Counted from the first letter of the stretch, positions 10,980 through 20,749 are shown. The stretch is 60,642 bases of DNA from Pontiellaceae bacterium B12219 (GCA_029432795.1 JARNMJ010000024.1:1-60642); one strand, 5' to 3'. Numbers and translations are program-made. Notes: a model not told the origin generated them from the sequence alone.

Positions 10980-11555
10980 TTATCCTATGCGCAACTGATT
11001 AAACTCATTCATCGTTCGTTCAGTTCCAACGGAAAAGATGCTTTCTACCGCATCGGCGGCACGTTCGACAACCTTTTCCAGCTTCAAAAAATCCTGTTCG
11101 GCAAAGTCGCCCAGTACGAACTTAATCATATCTGTATCCGGCGGCTTGGGCCCGATTCCCACCCGAACCCGGGGGAAACCTTTTGTCTGCAGCCACTCCA
11201 GTATGGACTTCATACCGTTATGACTTCCGCCCGAGCCTTTCGCCCGAACCCGGATGCCGCCGAATTCCACGTCGACATCGTCGTAAATCACCACAACCGA
11301 TTCTGGCGGGACACGCCATTTTTTCATCGCGCCCCATACCGCTTTCCCGCTGCGATTCATGAAGGTGGTCGGTTCTATCAAACGCACCTCCAGCTCTCCA
11401 ATCCGGCATTTCGCCTGCCGGGCGGGGAACCAAAACATTTTTTTGAGCGGCACCCCCTGGCGCTTTGCCAATTCCTCCACAACCATAAAACCGATGTTGT
11501 GGCGGGTTCGCTCGTATTCTGCTCCGGGATTCCCCAGTCCAATGACCAGTTTCAA
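10980..11555 (-). CDS. pth: peptidyl-tRNA hydrolase
   Basis: 191 aa, normal. Releases peptides from prematurely dissociated peptidyl-tRNAs. Signature LVIGLGNPGAEYERTRHNIGF contains the catalytic His; Asn in TTFMNRSG and Asp in VVIYDDVDVEFG are present. Follows rplY by 29 bp, a frequent bacterial pairing. Confidence 0.96.
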   Translation of the reverse strand: MKLVIGLGNPGAEYERTRHNIGFMVVEELAKRQGVPLKKMFWFPARQAKCRIGELEVRLIEPTTFMNRSGKAVWGAMKKWRVPPESVVVIYDDVDVEFGGIRVRAKGSGGSHNGMKSILEWLQTKGFPRVRVGIGPKPPDTDMIKFVLGDFAEQDFLKLEKVVERAADAVESIFSVGTERTMNEFNQLRIG

Positions 11556-11584
11556 AACATTCTCCCGGAACAGTTATAAGAAGA

Positions 11585-12211
11585 CTACGCTTCTTCTTTT
11601 TTCTCAGTCAGAACTTCCGGCTCATCAGAAGCATCTTCATCGGCTTCTTCTTCAACATTCGGTTCAGCCACGGAGCAGACAATGGCATCGCCATCGACCA
11701 GCAGCTTTAACTTGGAATCAAGTTTCAGATCTGCGGCATGCAGGTTGCCGCCGATTTCAAGATCAGACACATCCACTTCAATTGCTTCAACCAAATCGCC
11801 CGGCAAACACTCAATTCCGATTTCATGAATAACCTGATCAAGGATACCGCCGGCTTTCACGCCCTTAGCCTCACCAACGAGCTCAAGCGGGATGTCCACC
11901 TGAATCGGCTTGTTCGCTGAAACGCGCAGAAAATCAACATGCAGCAGGTTGCTGTTCACCGGATGGTGCTGAACTTCTTTCACCAGCACAGACATATCGC
12001 CTTCGCCTTCAAGCTCAATGTTGATAAGCACGCTTTCGCTGCTGTGGTGATGAAGGATCTGCTCAAATTCATGAGCATTCATGACAATTGAAACGGGTTC
12101 TTTTTCATCGCCATAGATGACGCCCGGCAATTTACCTTCGTGGCGAATGCGACGCGCGTTGCTTGAGCCTTCAAGGTCTCTTTTCGATGCAATAAGTTTT
12201 TTGTCTTCCAT
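11585..12211 (-). CDS. rplY: 50S ribosomal protein L25, long Ctc form
   Basis: 208 aa with the ATG at 12211 (MEDKKLIASKRDLEG), preceded by AGGAGAG at good spacing; the longer frame starting with TTG at 12232 overlaps prs and is less likely. N-terminal L25 beta-barrel (SNARRIRHEGKLPGVIYGDEK) binds 5S rRNA; the C-terminal TL5/Ctc domain (about 100-185) precedes an acidic, Glu-rich tail. prs-rplY-pth order is classical. Confidence 0.94.
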   Translation of the reverse strand: MEDKKLIASKRDLEGSSNARRIRHEGKLPGVIYGDEKEPVSIVMNAHEFEQILHHHSSESVLINIELEGEGDMSVLVKEVQHHPVNSNLLHVDFLRVSANKPIQVDIPLELVGEAKGVKAGGILDQVIHEIGIECLPGDLVEAIEVDVSDLEIGGNLHAADLKLDSKLKLLVDGDAIVCSVAEPNVEEEADEDASDEPEVLTEKKEEA

Positions 12212-12221
12212 TGATTCTCTC

Positions 12222-13154
12222 CTAATTGTCAACCCGGAACAGCGAGCTGACGGACTGGTCGTTGTGGATGCGACAAATGGCTTCAGCCAAGATGTCTGCC
12301 ACGGATAGTACAGTTACATTAAATTCGTCCCATATTTTCTGAGGAACCGTATCCGAAGTTACAAGTTCCGTAATGGGCGAGTCCTTCAAACGGTCGATGC
12401 CTTTTTGCGTCAGCAGGGAATGGCTGACGGCGGCACGAATGGTTTTTGCTCCGGCCTTATGAAGCAGGCTGGCTGCGGCGCTCAGTGTTCCGGCGGTGGA
12501 GGTCATATCATCCACCAGCAGGGTGTTTCGGCCTGCAACATCACCAACAAGATGATTGGCTTCAACGTGCTCAGCACTGGTCCGTTGCTTTCCAACCAGC
12601 GCAATACCGGCATCCAGCATTTTAGCGTAAGCGTCCGCCATTTTCAGACCGCCGGCATCCGGCGACACCACCACAAGATCGTCGAGTTCGAGCGAACGCA
12701 GATATTTCACAAAAACGGGGGAGGCATACAGATGATCAACCGGGACATCGAAAAATCCCTGAATCTGCTGGGCATGCAAATCAACACAGAGCACACGGTC
12801 CGCACCGGCAGCTTCCAGCAGACTGGCCACCAGCTTCGCGGTAATCGGAACGCGCGGCTGATCTTTTCGATCCTGACGGGCGTAGCCATAATAGGGAAGT
12901 ACCGCCGTAATGCGATCGGCCGATGCCCGCTTGGCGGCATCGATCATAATCAGGAGTTCCATCAGATATTCGTTCGGATTCACGGAAACGGACTGAATGA
13001 TATAAAGATCATCACCGCGTACATTTTCCACGATCTTTACGAAAATTTCACCGTCCGGGAACCGGGTAATGTTGACATCACACAATTCCACACCAGCCGA
13101 GCTCGCAATGCGCTCGGCCAAATCCCGATGTCCTGTTCCTGATATTATTTTCAT
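12222..13154 (-). CDS. prs: ribose-phosphate pyrophosphokinase
   Basis: 310 aa. Makes PRPP from ribose-5-phosphate and ATP for nucleotides, His and Trp. Visible: FPDGEIFVKIVENVRGDDLYI, the flexible-loop PYYGYARQDRK, and the PRPP-binding motif VDDMTSTAGTL. Leads the minus-strand block after tRNA-Gln; rplY starts 10 bp after its stop. Confidence 0.96.
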   Translation of the reverse strand: MKIISGTGHRDLAERIASSAGVELCDVNITRFPDGEIFVKIVENVRGDDLYIIQSVSVNPNEYLMELLIMIDAAKRASADRITAVLPYYGYARQDRKDQPRVPITAKLVASLLEAAGADRVLCVDLHAQQIQGFFDVPVDHLYASPVFVKYLRSLELDDLVVVSPDAGGLKMADAYAKMLDAGIALVGKQRTSAEHVEANHLVGDVAGRNTLLVDDMTSTAGTLSAAASLLHKAGAKTIRAAVSHSLLTQKGIDRLKDSPITELVTSDTVPQKIWDEFNVTVLSVADILAEAICRIHNDQSVSSLFRVDN

Positions 13155-13171
13155 AGTTATTTCTATACTTA

Positions 13172-13245
13172 TGGTTGCCCGACCAGGGTTCGAACCTGGA
13201 CCCTGTGAGTCAAAGTCACATGTGCTTCCATTACACCATCGGGCA
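13172..13245 (-). tRNA. tRNA-Gln (anticodon TTG)
   Basis: 74 nt including encoded CCA. Acceptor TGCCCGA/TCGGGCA with discriminator A, anticodon stem TGTGA/TCACA around loop CTTTGAC, and T arm CCAGG-TTCGAAC-CCTGG. The U1-A72 pair and TTG anticodon fit glutamine. Lies 17 bp upstream of prs, same strand. Confidence 0.95.
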
Positions 13246-13434
13246 ACGAAATACGTAAAAAGAAGCTACGTCATGTACTTCTTTCCCTATCTCAATTTCA
13301 AAAGAGCGGAAGACCATAGAAAGCAGGGGGTTATAAGTCAAGCAGGCAAATGGAAGTAATTAAGCTCATTTGAGCACCAAATCCGAAGGGGTTCCAAATC
13401 GGGTAAAAACGCCTTTGAATACACCTGTTTTCCG

Positions 13435-13632
13435 CTAAACACCACCCCAGCGTCGGAGTGCAAAATGGACCGCCAACATGCACCAAGCCACACTCACTTC
13501 AACCAAAGCCACCTTCCTGACATTCCATTTTGACGTCATTTTCTGCCATTTCTCCTCAAAAATAAGCCCCAACGATCCGTCGATCAACGCCACAATGCCG
13601 AGCCAGAAGAGAATGTTAATTACAATCTGCAT
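13435..13632 (-). CDS. small two-helix membrane protein
   Basis: 65 aa with two hydrophobic helices (about 3-22 and 43-58) separated by a basic, Trp-containing loop (EEKWQKMTSKW). The layout recalls YjeT/DUF2065 proteins, but I cannot confirm membership. No Shine-Dalgarno is obvious and the codon evidence is limited, so this is a moderate call. About 190 bp of featureless DNA separates it from the tRNA. Confidence 0.5.
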   Translation of the reverse strand: MQIVINILFWLGIVALIDGSLGLIFEEKWQKMTSKWNVRKVALVEVSVAWCMLAVHFALRRWGGV

Positions 13633-13711
13633 AATTTAATAAAACGTGAAACGTGAAATTTACAACCACCGGAACCTTGGAAAAGAAAGTTCACGGTTCA
13701 ATCGTCATTCA

Positions 13712-15088
13712 TCACACAACCGGATACTTCACACCCAGCAGCTTTGAAATGGCTTTGTTAAAACTCTTCCGTTCCTCCCGGACCATTTGCTTCACCGCGC
13801 CGATACGATCCTTAAAATAACCCCAATCCAATCCCAGCGGCGCGCCCAGATGCGTTTTCAGCAAAATGGCTTCAGCCGGATCAATATTTTCCAATTCCTG
13901 GAGATTTTCCTTCACATGATGATACGCATCCCGGAACGGCATACCCTCGCCTACCAACTCAAGTGCGCGATCCGTGGCAAACACATCCGGTGTGAATCCG
14001 GCAATCAGCGCGGCTGTATTCACTTTCGTATCTTTAATCATCGGCGTCATAATCCGCAGACTGGCCCGCGTGGTGGAAATACCTTCCATAAAGAGTTCTT
14101 TGGCATCCTGCAGATCGCGGTTGTAGCCCGTCGGAGAGCCTTTAACCAAATCGTAAACGCCCAATTCAGCCGCTTTCACCCGCGAAGCTTTGGCCCGCAT
14201 CAGCTCGCAGACATCCGGGTTCTGCTTCTGCGGCATAATCGAACTGCCGGTGCAGAATTCAGCCGGCAGTTTGAAATAGTTAAATTCCGGCATCGTGAAA
14301 ATCATAAAATCCTGCGAGAGGCGCGACAGTGTCAACATCACCTGACTCATGGCCATCAGCACAATATTTTCCATTTTTCCACGGCCGTTATTTGCATACA
14401 GCACATTGTGGGTCGGGCGACTGAACCCGAGCAGGTCCGAAGTCAGCTGACGATCAATCGGAAGCGGCACCCCATACGATGCCGCTGAACCCAGCGGACA
14501 TTGATCATTCAACTCATAGGCATTCATCAGTGCCACACAGTCGTCCAGCAGGCTTTCCGCATGCGCCGTGGCCCACAGTCCAACACTCGACGGCATTCCC
14601 GGCTGCATGTGCGTCCTTCCAACCATGGGAACTTTCTCATGCTTCTTCCCAAAGGCTGTAAGGGCCGCCGCCAGCGCTGCGGCCTCTTCCAAAGTCTGGA
14701 GAAGCTGCTCTTTCGCATACAACCGGAGATCGGTGGCCACCTGATCGTTACGACTGCGACAGGTGTGAATCTTTTTTCCGAGATCCCCCAGCTTTTTAGT
14801 AAGCGTGCGCTCTACCGCCAGATGCACATCCTGGTCTGCCAGTTCGATCGTAAATTTATTCCGCTGCGCCAGACCGATAATCTCCACCAGCCCGGCAATC
14901 ACCTGCTTACGCTCGGCCTCCGTGATGAGCTTCGGATTGACCGGCATCTTCGAAAGCATGGTCACATGAGCCGCTGTCCCGATGCAATCGACAGTAATCA
15001 ATTCATGATCCAGTTCCACATCCCGCCCGGCGGTATACGCCAGCGTATCATCATTAATCGTTCCAACGGTGGTTTTCTGTTTTGCCAT
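13712..15088 (-). CDS. argH: argininosuccinate lyase
   Basis: 458 aa. Last step of arginine synthesis, splitting argininosuccinate into arginine and fumarate. The fumarase/aspartase signature GSSIMPQKQNP is present (catalytic Ser in GSS), with HTCRSRNDQVATD and GRTHMQPGMPSS. No other arg gene is nearby. Near-palindromes at 13889, 14617 and 14687 are embedded in it. Confidence 0.96.
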   Translation of the reverse strand: MAKQKTTVGTINDDTLAYTAGRDVELDHELITVDCIGTAAHVTMLSKMPVNPKLITEAERKQVIAGLVEIIGLAQRNKFTIELADQDVHLAVERTLTKKLGDLGKKIHTCRSRNDQVATDLRLYAKEQLLQTLEEAAALAAALTAFGKKHEKVPMVGRTHMQPGMPSSVGLWATAHAESLLDDCVALMNAYELNDQCPLGSAASYGVPLPIDRQLTSDLLGFSRPTHNVLYANNGRGKMENIVLMAMSQVMLTLSRLSQDFMIFTMPEFNYFKLPAEFCTGSSIMPQKQNPDVCELMRAKASRVKAAELGVYDLVKGSPTGYNRDLQDAKELFMEGISTTRASLRIMTPMIKDTKVNTAALIAGFTPDVFATDRALELVGEGMPFRDAYHHVKENLQELENIDPAEAILLKTHLGAPLGLDWGYFKDRIGAVKQMVREERKSFNKAISKLLGVKYPVV

Positions 15089-15155
15089 AAGGTATCCCCC
15101 AAAATAATCAGCTCAATAAACACGAATAGGCGGTATTGAAGAAGCAAGATCGTTT

Positions 15156-15611
15156 CTAATCTTTCGAACGCCCCGCTGACTCAAGAATCAGCGTGACCGG
15201 CCCGTCGTTGAGCAGATCCACCTTCATATCCGCTCCGAACTTTCCAATGTTTGGAACAAATCCAAGTTTTTCCAAGGCCTGGACAAATTCATTAAACAAG
15301 GCCTCGCCCTGTTCCGGCCGCGCAGCACCGATAAAGCTCGGGCGGTTGCCTTTAGTACAGTCCCCATAAAGCGTGAACTGACTGACCGACAGAATTTCAC
15401 CGCCAATGTCCCGTACCGAAAGATTCATTTTTCCTTCCCCGTCTTCGAAGATCCGGAGATTGGACGTCTTTTTCGCCAGAAAACGGGCATCAAACGAAGT
15501 GTCGTCGTGACCGACCCCGCAGAGCACCAAAAGCCCCGGACCGATTCGGGAAATCAGTTCCCCTTCCACCGTAACCGAAGCCTGCTTCACGCGCTGAATG
15601 ACAAGTTTCAT
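15156..15611 (-). CDS. dtd: D-aminoacyl-tRNA deacylase
   Basis: 151 aa, full length. Removes D-amino acids from tRNA. Diagnostic SVSQFTLYGDC (SQxxLY) and the cross-subunit GPVTLILES motif (Gly-cisPro in NDGPVT) are present. Holds one exact (15242) and one near (15270) palindrome copy within 43 bp. The gene follows argH by about 70 bp. Confidence 0.95.
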   Translation of the reverse strand: MKLVIQRVKQASVTVEGELISRIGPGLLVLCGVGHDDTSFDARFLAKKTSNLRIFEDGEGKMNLSVRDIGGEILSVSQFTLYGDCTKGNRPSFIGAARPEQGEALFNEFVQALEKLGFVPNIGKFGADMKVDLLNDGPVTLILESAGRSKD

Positions 15612-15640
15612 AAAATGAGCCCCAAGTCTAAACGTTAAAA

Positions 15641-15717
15641 GTCAAAAGTCGGCAATCAAAAGAAAAGGCCGAACGCCGCCTGAACGACCTTCGACCTTCG
15701 AATCTGCGACTTTTGAC
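15641..15717. repeat. inverted GTCAAAAGTCG spacer hairpin
   Basis: The dtd/ABC-ATPase spacer begins GTCAAAAGTCGGC and ends GCGACTTTTGAC, so the transcript can fold with an 11-bp stem. Between the arms are tandem GACCTTC-like units. There is no T run after the stem, so it is not a plain terminator. Confidence 0.7.
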
Positions 15718-15731
15718 AGCCGCGAAGCGAC

Positions 15732-17471
15732 TTACTCTGTCACGTGGGACACACGGAAGGCCGGCAGACGATTGATGGCTGCAGCAACTTCATAGCGACG
15801 CGGACGGGCCAGGTCGCCGCGAATATCACGAACAAGGGCATTCAAGCCTTCATTTGAAAGGTCGCGGTCAACGAGGTCCAGAATTTCACGCATCGGGTAA
15901 CCTTCGTCCATATAACGCAGTTTTGCATAATAAAGCACGAAGCCGATGGCGCGCGCCTGATCCGCATCTGCAATCTGACGAACGGCATCAAGATCAACCA
16001 ACGAACGACCGAATTGCAGGAAATCGACCTCGTCCGTTTCAATCACAAGATCTTCGCGTCCAATGCTTGGATCGATCGAGCTCGGCATGACCCAACGCGA
16101 GCGACTAAGCATGGTGGAAAGATTAACGGTATCGTTTACCGGTGCGGGCGCAACAATATTAAGCGCCTTGGCTTCTTCTGTGATATCGCTGATGCAGAAG
16201 TTTTCAATTTTCAGGATTTTATCGGCGATCGGAATAAATTCCGCCACAAGACTGCTGCCCGCCACAACCATGGAAATACCGAGCTCGTCCACCATCTGAC
16301 GCGCACGGGCCGCCAGTGTGTTGCGGGAAGACTTTCCGAGCAGCGAGGCAACACGGGTATCCGACGAAAGGAAGGTCGAGGAAGAACTGTGCTCATCATA
16401 CAGCAGCACACGGGCGCCCGCTTCAAGCGCCTCAACAGTGGATGCCGCCTGCGAGGTGAAAGAACCGGCGCTTTTGGTGGAGTAGGAAGCAGCATTTCCG
16501 CCATCCAGCAACTCAGAGGCAAAGGCGGAAATATCAACCTGCTGAATCGAACGGCCCACTTCGGCACGAATAGAAACGGCATCAGCAACAGTAACCACAT
16601 GTTCCCGGCCATCACCGGGCACATGGTTGTAAATGCCCTGCGCAATGGCATCCATCAAATCAACCCGACCACTGTTGGATTCGCCAAGAATCAACGTCAA
16701 TCCATTCGGAATTCCGAAACCACGGACCGCACCGCTGTGAGGCACTTCAACTTCATCCAGCAGCTCATCAGCCGCTTCCACCGGCGACATCCGTTCATAG
16801 TCCGGAAGATCAGATCCGGTCAAGCGGGTCACCAGAGCACCTTCAGCAACAAAGGCCACCTGGCCGCTGGCACCGAGATACTGACGCAGACGGTCGGCGT
16901 CTTCCATGTTGTTCACATGCTCATCCGCTTCGGCAATATCAATATTGCAATACAACAGGCTGTTGCTGACAATTTCAGGTAGGTCTTCAAAGAAAATCTG
17001 CTGGGCCATTTCTCCATCAATGGAAACCAGCGGTTCGCCATCAACGATAATGGTCTGGAACGGCAGGGTAATCTCGATACGGACTTCAATATATTCCTTG
17101 GTCAGCAACAGGGCATTACGCGGAAGAATCTTCTGATTCGGCGAAGAAACCTGAATATGCCGGCGGGCAATTCCGTTCTGGTCATAATTGGCAATACGGG
17201 AAATACAGTCGGAAATACGACGCAGCAACAGATCTTCCATGGCTGTGCGGCGAACCGGCGTATCGAACAGATATTCAGGAATCTCTGAAATCGTCTGCGG
17301 AACACGAATGCTGAATACCGGGTGTGCGGCATCTTCATCTTCCAGATTGATCGCTGCACATTTAATGACATAACGACTGAAATCGAAGTCTCCGATCAGC
17401 TTCTGATACCCGGAGAACGGCTGCCCATCCAACTCAGCCAGCAGATTGTAGAATTCCTTCTTATCCTTCAT
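15732..17471 (-). CDS. predicted ATPase of the ABC class with degenerate P-loop
   Basis: 579 aa, matching the family of soluble 'ABC class' ATPases (PF09818), not a transporter. Family landmarks are GFGIPNGLTLILG before the P-loop, YNHVPGDGREHVVTVADAVSIRAE, GRSIQQVDISAF, and SQAASTVEALEAGARVLLYDEHSSS (Walker B region). The P-loop reads GESNSGRVDL, where the family normally has a GK[ST]: the Lys is Arg and the Ser/Thr is Val. Nucleotide hydrolysis is therefore doubtful, although the rest is conserved. Cellular role of the family is unknown. fmdB lies 65 bp upstream on the same strand. Confidence 0.85.
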   Translation of the reverse strand: MKDKKEFYNLLAELDGQPFSGYQKLIGDFDFSRYVIKCAAINLEDEDAAHPVFSIRVPQTISEIPEYLFDTPVRRTAMEDLLLRRISDCISRIANYDQNGIARRHIQVSSPNQKILPRNALLLTKEYIEVRIEITLPFQTIIVDGEPLVSIDGEMAQQIFFEDLPEIVSNSLLYCNIDIAEADEHVNNMEDADRLRQYLGASGQVAFVAEGALVTRLTGSDLPDYERMSPVEAADELLDEVEVPHSGAVRGFGIPNGLTLILGESNSGRVDLMDAIAQGIYNHVPGDGREHVVTVADAVSIRAEVGRSIQQVDISAFASELLDGGNAASYSTKSAGSFTSQAASTVEALEAGARVLLYDEHSSSSTFLSSDTRVASLLGKSSRNTLAARARQMVDELGISMVVAGSSLVAEFIPIADKILKIENFCISDITEEAKALNIVAPAPVNDTVNLSTMLSRSRWVMPSSIDPSIGREDLVIETDEVDFLQFGRSLVDLDAVRQIADADQARAIGFVLYYAKLRYMDEGYPMREILDLVDRDLSNEGLNALVRDIRGDLARPRRYEVAAAINRLPAFRVSHVTE

Positions 17472-17535
17472 AGTCCATATTTCCTTGTTTAATCAATTAT
17501 CCAAGTCATCCCGACCTAAAATCGCAATTGGTCGC

Positions 17536-17817
17536 CTACTGTGCCTTCTTTGCATTCTTTTTGGAAGCCGACTTTTTATCCTTTTTCGGAGCGGCGGAAC
17601 TGCTTTTGTCCGCCTTTGCATCCTTTTGATACCCCGAACTCCGGTAGTCGGTCTCATAAAACCCGGACCCTTTAAACAGAACCCCGGCTCCGGTTCCAAG
17701 CAGGCGCTCCACCCGCCCCCCGCATTTCGGGCATACGGTTATCGGATCGGCGGACATACTGTGAAACACTTCAAATTTATGGCGACAGTCTTTGCATTTA
17801 TAGTCGTAGGTTGGCAT
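17536..17817 (-). CDS. FmdB-family zinc ribbon protein
   Basis: 93 aa. Start MPTYDYKCKDCRHKFEVFHSM is typical, with paired CxxC motifs (CKDC, CPKC) binding one zinc. The mid-part VLFKGSGFYETDYRS is also family-typical. The last 25 residues are almost all Lys, Ala and Ser, suggesting nucleic-acid contact. Function of the family is regulatory at best guess. Divergent from the alcohol dehydrogenase. Confidence 0.88.
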   Translation of the reverse strand: MPTYDYKCKDCRHKFEVFHSMSADPITVCPKCGGRVERLLGTGAGVLFKGSGFYETDYRSSGYQKDAKADKSSSAAPKKDKKSASKKNAKKAQ

Positions 17818-17943
17818 AGCCTTCTCCTGCTGAGATTAGTAAAGAGGTCGGAATTTATCGCATCCGCCTCTATTGTCAAAATGATTCTGGACAAGGAAAA
17901 CGGCCCCGCTACTCTGTTTTTCCAACCTTTGGAGCTGCAATCT

Positions 17944-19134
17944 ATGAACTTTGAATTCGCCACCGCCCAACGCATTGTTTTCGGGCCGGGAAAACTGAAC
18001 GAACTGCCGGAACTTATTAAAGGGCTGGGCCGGAAAGCGGCCCTCATTACCGGAAGCAACGCCGAACGCATTGGTCCCATCTTCCAAACACTGAAAAACT
18101 GCGGCGTTGAACCGGCCGCGTTCAGCATTAAAGGCGAACCGACCGTGGACCGCATTGCCGGGCTCTCGAAAAATGCCCGTGAACTGGGGTGCGATTTTGT
18201 GGTGGCCTTCGGCGGAGGCAGCGTTATCGATGCAGGCAAAGCCATCGCAGCCCTGCTCACCAACACACGCGATTTAATGGATTATCTCGAAGTCATCGGC
18301 AAAGGCGAACCTCTCACCGAGCCCCCCGCCCCCTGCATTGCCATCCCCACCACCGCCGGAACCGGAGCGGAAGTTACCCGCAATTCAGTCCTGCACTCGG
18401 AAAAGCATCAGGTGAAAGTCAGTATGCGCCATCCACTGATGCTGCCGACCGTTGCGCTGATTGATCCCGAGCTTACGCTGTCCATGCCCCCGGAAGTCAC
18501 GGCCAGCACCGGACTCGATGCCTTCATCCAATTACTGGAAGCATTTACCTCCAACAAAGCAAACCCACTGACTGACGCTATCTGCCGAGAAGGCCTCAAA
18601 CGCGTCGCCCGGTCAATATACCGGGCCTACCTCCATCCCGACGATCTCAACGCCCGAACCGACATGGCTTTTGCCAGCCTTTGCGGCGGGCTGGCGCTGG
18701 CGAATTCAGGTCTCGGGGTGATACATGGATTTGCCGGGCCGATCGGCGGCATGTTCAAAGCCCCGCACGGGTTCGTTTGCGCCGCCCTCCTGCCGGCTGC
18801 AGCCGTCATGAATTTCGATACGCTGAAAACCCGCGAGCCGGAAAACCCGGCCATTGCGAAATTTCAGGAAGCTGCCCGTATTATTCTTAGAGACGAAAAA
18901 GCCACAATCGAGAACGCTCAGGAATACCTGAAAGATCTTTGCGTTCAAATGTTTGTTCCCGGACTTTCAGAGTTCGGCATTAAAAAGACCGACTTTTCAG
19001 CCATCGTTACCAAAGCGAAAAACTCCAGCAGCATGAAAGGAAATCCCATTCAGCTTACGGATGAAGAACTGCACAGCCTACTGGAAGAGTCCCTATTCCC
19101 TCCCATGGACGGCAACGAAACCCTTTACATCTAA
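17944..19134 (+). CDS. iron-containing alcohol dehydrogenase
   Basis: 396 aa from ATG 17944 (MNFEFATAQRIVFGPG); the longer open frame runs back over the divergent fmdB. NAD-binding GGGSVIDAGKAIA and C-terminal metal-site region GVIHGFAGPIGG and KAPHGFVCAALLP are present. In the first ligand helix, GLDAFIQLLEAF, the second ligand of the classical D-x3-H pair is Gln, as in the DALTQ subgroup of this family; substrate is unknown. Coupled to an SSF symporter starting 3 bp after its stop, so a transported alcohol or sugar derivative is a plausible substrate. Confidence 0.88.
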   Translation: MNFEFATAQRIVFGPGKLNELPELIKGLGRKAALITGSNAERIGPIFQTLKNCGVEPAAFSIKGEPTVDRIAGLSKNARELGCDFVVAFGGGSVIDAGKAIAALLTNTRDLMDYLEVIGKGEPLTEPPAPCIAIPTTAGTGAEVTRNSVLHSEKHQVKVSMRHPLMLPTVALIDPELTLSMPPEVTASTGLDAFIQLLEAFTSNKANPLTDAICREGLKRVARSIYRAYLHPDDLNARTDMAFASLCGGLALANSGLGVIHGFAGPIGGMFKAPHGFVCAALLPAAAVMNFDTLKTREPENPAIAKFQEAARIILRDEKATIENAQEYLKDLCVQMFVPGLSEFGIKKTDFSAIVTKAKNSSSMKGNPIQLTDEELHSLLEESLFPPMDGNETLYI

Positions 19135-19137
19135 CGC

Positions 19138-20637
19138 ATGAACGCAACCCACTTCGGCACACTCAACTATACAATCCTGGGAATTTACCTGGCCTGCATG
19201 CTGGGGATTGGAATCTTTTTTTCGCGCAAACAGGAAGACTCCGAAATGTTCTTTCTCGGCGGGAGAAAACTGCCGTGGATCGCCGTGGCGATGAGTATGT
19301 ACGCTTCGCTCACCAGCGCCGTCACCTACCTCGGACTGCCCGGCACCGCCTATTCCGAAAATATCGCGCTGATCATCGTCTGCATCATGAGCCCGATTGT
19401 CGCGCCCTTCATTCTGCTGCTCTTCTATCCGCTCTATCATCGCTTGCAGGTCACGACGTCCTATGAGTACATCCAAAAGCGATTTGGGAACTCCGCCCAC
19501 TTCGGCGTTGCCGGGCTCTTCATTCTATCGCGGCTCTGCTGGCTGGGAACAGTGGTCTATGCCCCAGCCCTCGCCATGTCCATCGTTACCGGAATTCCAC
19601 TGTGGGGCTGCATTTGTATGATGGGCCTGCTTGCCACGGTCTACACTGCGCTGGGCGGAATTTCCGCCGTCGTCTGGACCGATGCCATCCAGTTCCTCAT
19701 TCTAATCGGCGGAGCCATCTGGGTTGCGGCCAGCCTGATTAACGGAGTGGACGGAGGAATACAACGCATTATAACGCTGGCCCACGAAACCGGGCGCCTG
19801 CAAATTGCCGACTGGAACATCGACCTGTTTGCCATGTCCGGTCCCATCGTGGCCGTTTCCTTCTTTTTCCAACTCATGCAGGATTACGGAACCGATCAGG
19901 TCACCGTTCAGCGGTTAATGGCTACCGGCTCCCTGAAAAAAACCATCAAATCCGTCGCCTTCAACGCCTGCACCGATTTTTTTATCATCGGACTTCTTCT
20001 TTTTATCGGGCTCGCTCTCTTTGCTTTTTTCCAACCACTGGAACTTCCGGACGGCATGGGCGGCGACAAAATGATGCCCTACTACATTATCCACTATCTG
20101 CCGCAGGGAATTTCCGGACTTTTAATCACCGCCGTTTTTGCTGCGGCCATGTCGTCCATGGATTCCGGCATCAACTCGATCGCCACCGTACTCATCACAG
20201 ACTTCAAAAAACCTCTCACTCACCCCCCAGGTTTCAAGCCTCAGGTTTCCCGCTTCAGATTTCCAGTTTCCGACGTCACCCTCGCCCGGATTCTCACGGT
20301 TGTTCTCGGAGTGCTGGCCACCGGGCTGGCGTTTTATGTTTCCACTATCGGCGGAATCATTAAAGCCTTCGCTTCTTTCATGAGCCTGTTCAGCGCACCG
20401 GTGCTTGCCCTGTTTTTACTGGGTGTTCTGACACGCAAAGGAAACTTTGCGGGCTGGCTGGTCGGCCTGGCCGCCTCCATTCCCGCCACGCTCTGGCTGC
20501 AGAAAACGATCGAAGCACATTGGGTATACTTCTTCCCGTTCTCATTCCTGATTGCCTTCAGCGTCGCGCTCGTTGCCAGCCGATTTTTCCAAACCTCGGA
20601 AGCCCCGAAAGAGCTGACCATCTGGAACAAAGATTAA
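19138..20637 (+). CDS. sodium:solute symporter (SSF family)
   Basis: 499 aa with about 13 predicted transmembrane helices. SSF landmarks: FFLGGRKLPWIAVAMSMYAS near the N-terminus, GGISAVVWTDAIQFLILIGG, and AAAMSSMDSGINSIATVL (Na+-site region). The cytoplasmic loop near residues 360-382 is unusual: its DNA (about 20217-20270) resembles the GGTTTCAAG-type spacer repeats found between genes. Substrate unknown. Exact palindrome at 20029-20043. Confidence 0.9.
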   Translation: MNATHFGTLNYTILGIYLACMLGIGIFFSRKQEDSEMFFLGGRKLPWIAVAMSMYASLTSAVTYLGLPGTAYSENIALIIVCIMSPIVAPFILLLFYPLYHRLQVTTSYEYIQKRFGNSAHFGVAGLFILSRLCWLGTVVYAPALAMSIVTGIPLWGCICMMGLLATVYTALGGISAVVWTDAIQFLILIGGAIWVAASLINGVDGGIQRIITLAHETGRLQIADWNIDLFAMSGPIVAVSFFFQLMQDYGTDQVTVQRLMATGSLKKTIKSVAFNACTDFFIIGLLLFIGLALFAFFQPLELPDGMGGDKMMPYYIIHYLPQGISGLLITAVFAAAMSSMDSGINSIATVLITDFKKPLTHPPGFKPQVSRFRFPVSDVTLARILTVVLGVLATGLAFYVSTIGGIIKAFASFMSLFSAPVLALFLLGVLTRKGNFAGWLVGLAASIPATLWLQKTIEAHWVYFFPFSFLIAFSVALVASRFFQTSEAPKELTIWNKD

Positions 20638-20749
20638 TGGCCACGAAGAAGCTCAGGAAACATAAAGCCCCCCGCACAGAGATTTCGTGCTTCGTTTGCC
20701 TAAAGAGAATTTCGACCGGGCAGAAAGGTTTCCGCCCATTTCAGAAAAG

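Noticed and set aside
15732-17471. ABC transporter ATPase
   Set aside because: The conserved stretches match the soluble ABC-class ATPase family and no permease gene is next to it.
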